Made by a program: the position numbers and the translations under genes. The notes under the pieces were generated by a model, which ran no database searches, was not told where the DNA came from, and saw only the letters and a list, made by a program, of their open reading frames with translations. Of a stretch of 64,000 nt of DNA, positions 62,116-64,000 are shown one piece after another (within the stretch, counting starts at the first letter, position 1; each line of letters begins with the position of its first letter). The DNA is from Erwinia sp. S63 (GTDB lineage: Bacteria; Pseudomonadota; Gammaproteobacteria; Enterobacterales; Enterobacteriaceae), in the NCBI RefSeq assembly GCF_016625195.1, contig NZ_JACVUP010000005.1, positions 186,001-250,000 of the forward strand, read 5' to 3'.

Positions 62116-62503
62116 ACTGGACCTCTGAATATATTATTGTTTGCCAAATGGCGCGCCAAATATAAAGCAAAACGGCAGGTTGTTTTAATCGGAATTTTAC
62201 CCATCTTAAGTGACACATAAGCGTAACATAGACAAAAATAGGTCAAAAAGACGCTATATAGTCCCTTTATCAACGCTAATTGCACCTTTTCATTCAGGAA
62301 AGAGGTTTCTCACGTTTTGATGTAACCGGCCACGCAGAAGAAAATGATTAGAATTTTACATCTATTACAGGCGATTAATTAGCCAAATGATCGCCACGCT
62401 AATTGATTTCTTCACGTTATCAATCACGCAATTTGCATTGCCGATAGCAGCCCTTTCTGCGAGACTGACCGCCGCAATCCTGACCGCTATTTGAGACATT
62501 CCC
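62116..62503. other. AT-rich region upstream of dbpA
   Basis: 388 bases without a gene. It is clearly AT-richer than its surroundings, with a possible -10 (TATAT/TATAGT) near 62255 and a long untranslated stretch before dbpA, which would fit a structured leader. No open frame with a ribosome site was seen. Confidence 0.4.
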
Positions 62504-63883
62504 GTGACCGCTTTTTCTACCCTGACGCAACTCCCTGCCAGCCAACTCGACAACCTGCGCGAGATGGGTTTCGACGCCATGACACCGATTCAGGCCGCTT
62601 CTCTGCCCGCTATTCTTGCAGGGCGAGATGTGCGTGCGCAGGCGAAAACCGGCAGCGGCAAGACGGCCGCCTTTGGGATCGGCCTGCTGCAGCGCATTGA
62701 CAACACCCGAACCCAAACTCAGGCGCTGATTCTGTGTCCAACGCGTGAACTGGCCGATCAGGTGAGTAATGTGCTGCGTCAGCTGGCACGTTTTACCCGC
62801 AACATCAAAATATTGACGCTGTGCGGCGGTCAACCGATGAGTGCGCAGCGCGATTCGCTGGTGCACGCACCGCATATTGTGGTCGGCACGCCGGGCCGTA
62901 TCCTTGATCATCTGAAGCGTGACAATCTCGATCTCAACGCACTGCAGACGCTGGTGTTGGATGAAGCCGATCGCATGCTGGAGATGGGCTTCCGTGACGA
63001 CATGGAAGCGATCATTGGTTTCACGCCGGATGCACGCCAGACGCTGCTGTTCTCTGCCACCTGGCCAGATACCATCGCCAGCCTCAGCCAGCGTTTCCAG
63101 CGCGATGCATTGGCCGTGGCCACGGAAGACAAAGCGGAACTGCCTGCCATTGATCAGCAATTTATCGAAGCCAGCGCCAGTGAGCGTGGCAATCTGCTCA
63201 GTGCCCTGCTCAGCCAGCAGCAGCCCGCTTCTTGCGTGGTGTTCTGTAATACCAAACGTGAGTGTGATGACGTCGCAGCGGCATTGAACGATCGTCAAAT
63301 CAGTGCTCTGGCACTGCATGGCGATCTGGAGCAGCGCGATCGTGAACGTGTGCTGATCCGTTTCGCCAACGGCAGCATCCGCGTGCTGATTGCCACCGAC
63401 GTGGCTGCACGCGGACTGGATATCAAATCGCTGGCGTTAGTGGTGAACTTCCAGCTGGCATGGGATCCTGAAGTGCATATCCATCGCATCGGTCGTACCG
63501 GTCGTGCAGGCGAAAAAGGACTGGCGGTAAGCTTCGTCGCGCCCGATGAAATGGTGCGTGCTAATGCGCTGGAAGAGTATCTGAGCCAGAAACTCAACTG
63601 GGTTTCCTCCGCGACCCTGAAAGGTAAAGCGGCGCAAGCTCTGCCTGCCACCAAAATGACGCTGTGCATTGATGGTGGTCGCAAAGCCAAAATCCGCCCG
63701 GGCGATATCCTCGGCGCGCTCACAGGTGAAGCCGGATTCAGCGGCGATCAAATCGGTAAGATCGACCTGACACAAACCCACGCTTATGTGGCGATCGATG
63801 CCGCACACGCGAAGAAAGCGCTGATCAAGCTGAAAGAAGGCAAGATCAAAGGCAAAAGCGTCCGCGCCATCCTGCTGAAGTAA
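62504..63883 (+). CDS. dbpA: ATP-dependent RNA helicase DbpA
   Basis: 459-residue DEAD-box helicase that acts in 50S ribosome assembly by binding 23S rRNA hairpin 92. Motifs in order: Q motif (MTPIQAASLP), Walker A AQAKTGSGKT near 46, PTRELADQV, TPGRILDH, DEAD near 151 (LDEADRMLEMGF), SAT, and HRIGRTGRAG near 327. The C-terminal RNA-binding domain (MTLCIDGGRKAKIRPGDILG) is specific to DbpA. Starts with GTG. Confidence 0.97.
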   Translation: MTAFSTLTQLPASQLDNLREMGFDAMTPIQAASLPAILAGRDVRAQAKTGSGKTAAFGIGLLQRIDNTRTQTQALILCPTRELADQVSNVLRQLARFTRNIKILTLCGGQPMSAQRDSLVHAPHIVVGTPGRILDHLKRDNLDLNALQTLVLDEADRMLEMGFRDDMEAIIGFTPDARQTLLFSATWPDTIASLSQRFQRDALAVATEDKAELPAIDQQFIEASASERGNLLSALLSQQQPASCVVFCNTKRECDDVAAALNDRQISALALHGDLEQRDRERVLIRFANGSIRVLIATDVAARGLDIKSLALVVNFQLAWDPEVHIHRIGRTGRAGEKGLAVSFVAPDEMVRANALEEYLSQKLNWVSSATLKGKAAQALPATKMTLCIDGGRKAKIRPGDILGALTGEAGFSGDQIGKIDLTQTHAYVAIDAAHAKKALIKLKEGKIKGKSVRAILLK

Positions 63884-63891
63884 TCCCCTTT

Positions 63892-63915
63892 GCGCGAGGG
63901 TATCCACTCTCGCGC
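63892..63915 (+). terminator. Terminator after dbpA
   Basis: Stem GCGCGAG / CTCGCGC followed by TAAATTTTCTG, nine bases past the dbpA stop codon. Confidence 0.75.
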
Positions 63916-64000
63916 TAAATTTTCTGCCCCGCCCCTTCATTTTTTTTCCGCGCTGCCGATAAGTTAATCATTGCCCCTTTACCCAGCCCAGATTCCGCTT

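Overview
The window reads as one continuous piece of an enterobacterial chromosome. The gene order queA-tgt-yajC-secD-secF-yajI, acpH, proY-brnQ, phoR-phoB-sbcD-sbcC, mak, rdgC, ppnP, aroM, yaiA, aroL, yaiI, proC, psiF, iraP is the Escherichia coli order with some genes lost and others inserted. The accessory content (GNA1162-type lipoproteins, an OPT transporter, a Rieske/FAD reductase, lldPRD beside a CynX-type carrier) and the moderately GC-rich codon use fit the Erwiniaceae, most likely Pantoea or a close relative. Genus is inference. I saw no rRNA, tRNA, CRISPR array, prophage or intact insertion sequence.

Layout. 1-6.7 kb: protein translocation (SecDF-YajC), queuosine tRNA modification (tgt, queA) and ACP phosphodiesterase. 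6.8-13 kb: inositol-monophosphatase-family enzyme, a large surface-type acyltransferase, proline and branched-chain amino acid carriers. 13-22.5 kb: a MetE-C-terminal-like methyltransferase behind a MetJ-box array, a solitary PstS-like protein, PhoR/PhoB with a clear Pho box, and the SbcDC nuclease with an unusually long, glutamine-rich SbcC. 22.6-29 kb: accessory block with a CsgG/DUF4810/DUF799 lipoprotein operon, a divergent TolA-domain-III-like lipoprotein, an AraC regulator, an APH-type kinase and an ethanolamine permease. 29-31.5 kb: mak, rdgC, then a roughly 445-bp imperfect palindrome. 31.8-39.8 kb: the ppnP-aroM-yaiA-aroL-yaiI-proC block, interrupted by an OPT transporter/DUF1177/IclR insertion. 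39.9-47.3 kb: Rieske reductase, psiF, iraP, a glycine-rich lipoprotein, lacZ behind a lac-type operator, and mdtG. 47.7-54.3 kb: small stress or envelope genes, a CHASE4-PAS-GGDEF-EAL protein, a CPBP protease, several short unannotated genes and osmC. 54.4-58.3 kb: lldPRD with two LldR operators. 58.3-61.8 kb: CynX-like carrier, LysR regulator and Tat-exported amidohydrolase. 61.9-64 kb: a FumD-like small protein and dbpA.

How genes work together. phoB-phoR and the pstS-like gene form a phosphate-sensing unit. OPT transporter-DUF1177-aroM is a tightly spaced operon, with an IclR gene upstream, that looks like an uptake and processing pathway for a peptide or amino-acid derivative. lldP-lldR-lldD overlap and share two operators for L-lactate use. 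The CsgG, DUF4810 and DUF799 lipoproteins overlap or nearly touch and probably form one envelope complex.

The most interesting items are the long palindrome between rdgC and ppnP, the OPT/DUF1177/AroM operon, the envelope lipoprotein operon with its TolA-like divergent neighbour, a lac operator without an adjacent lacI, AraC-type direct repeats before the ethanolamine permease, and an overlapping pair of tiny membrane-protein genes near 53.7 kb.
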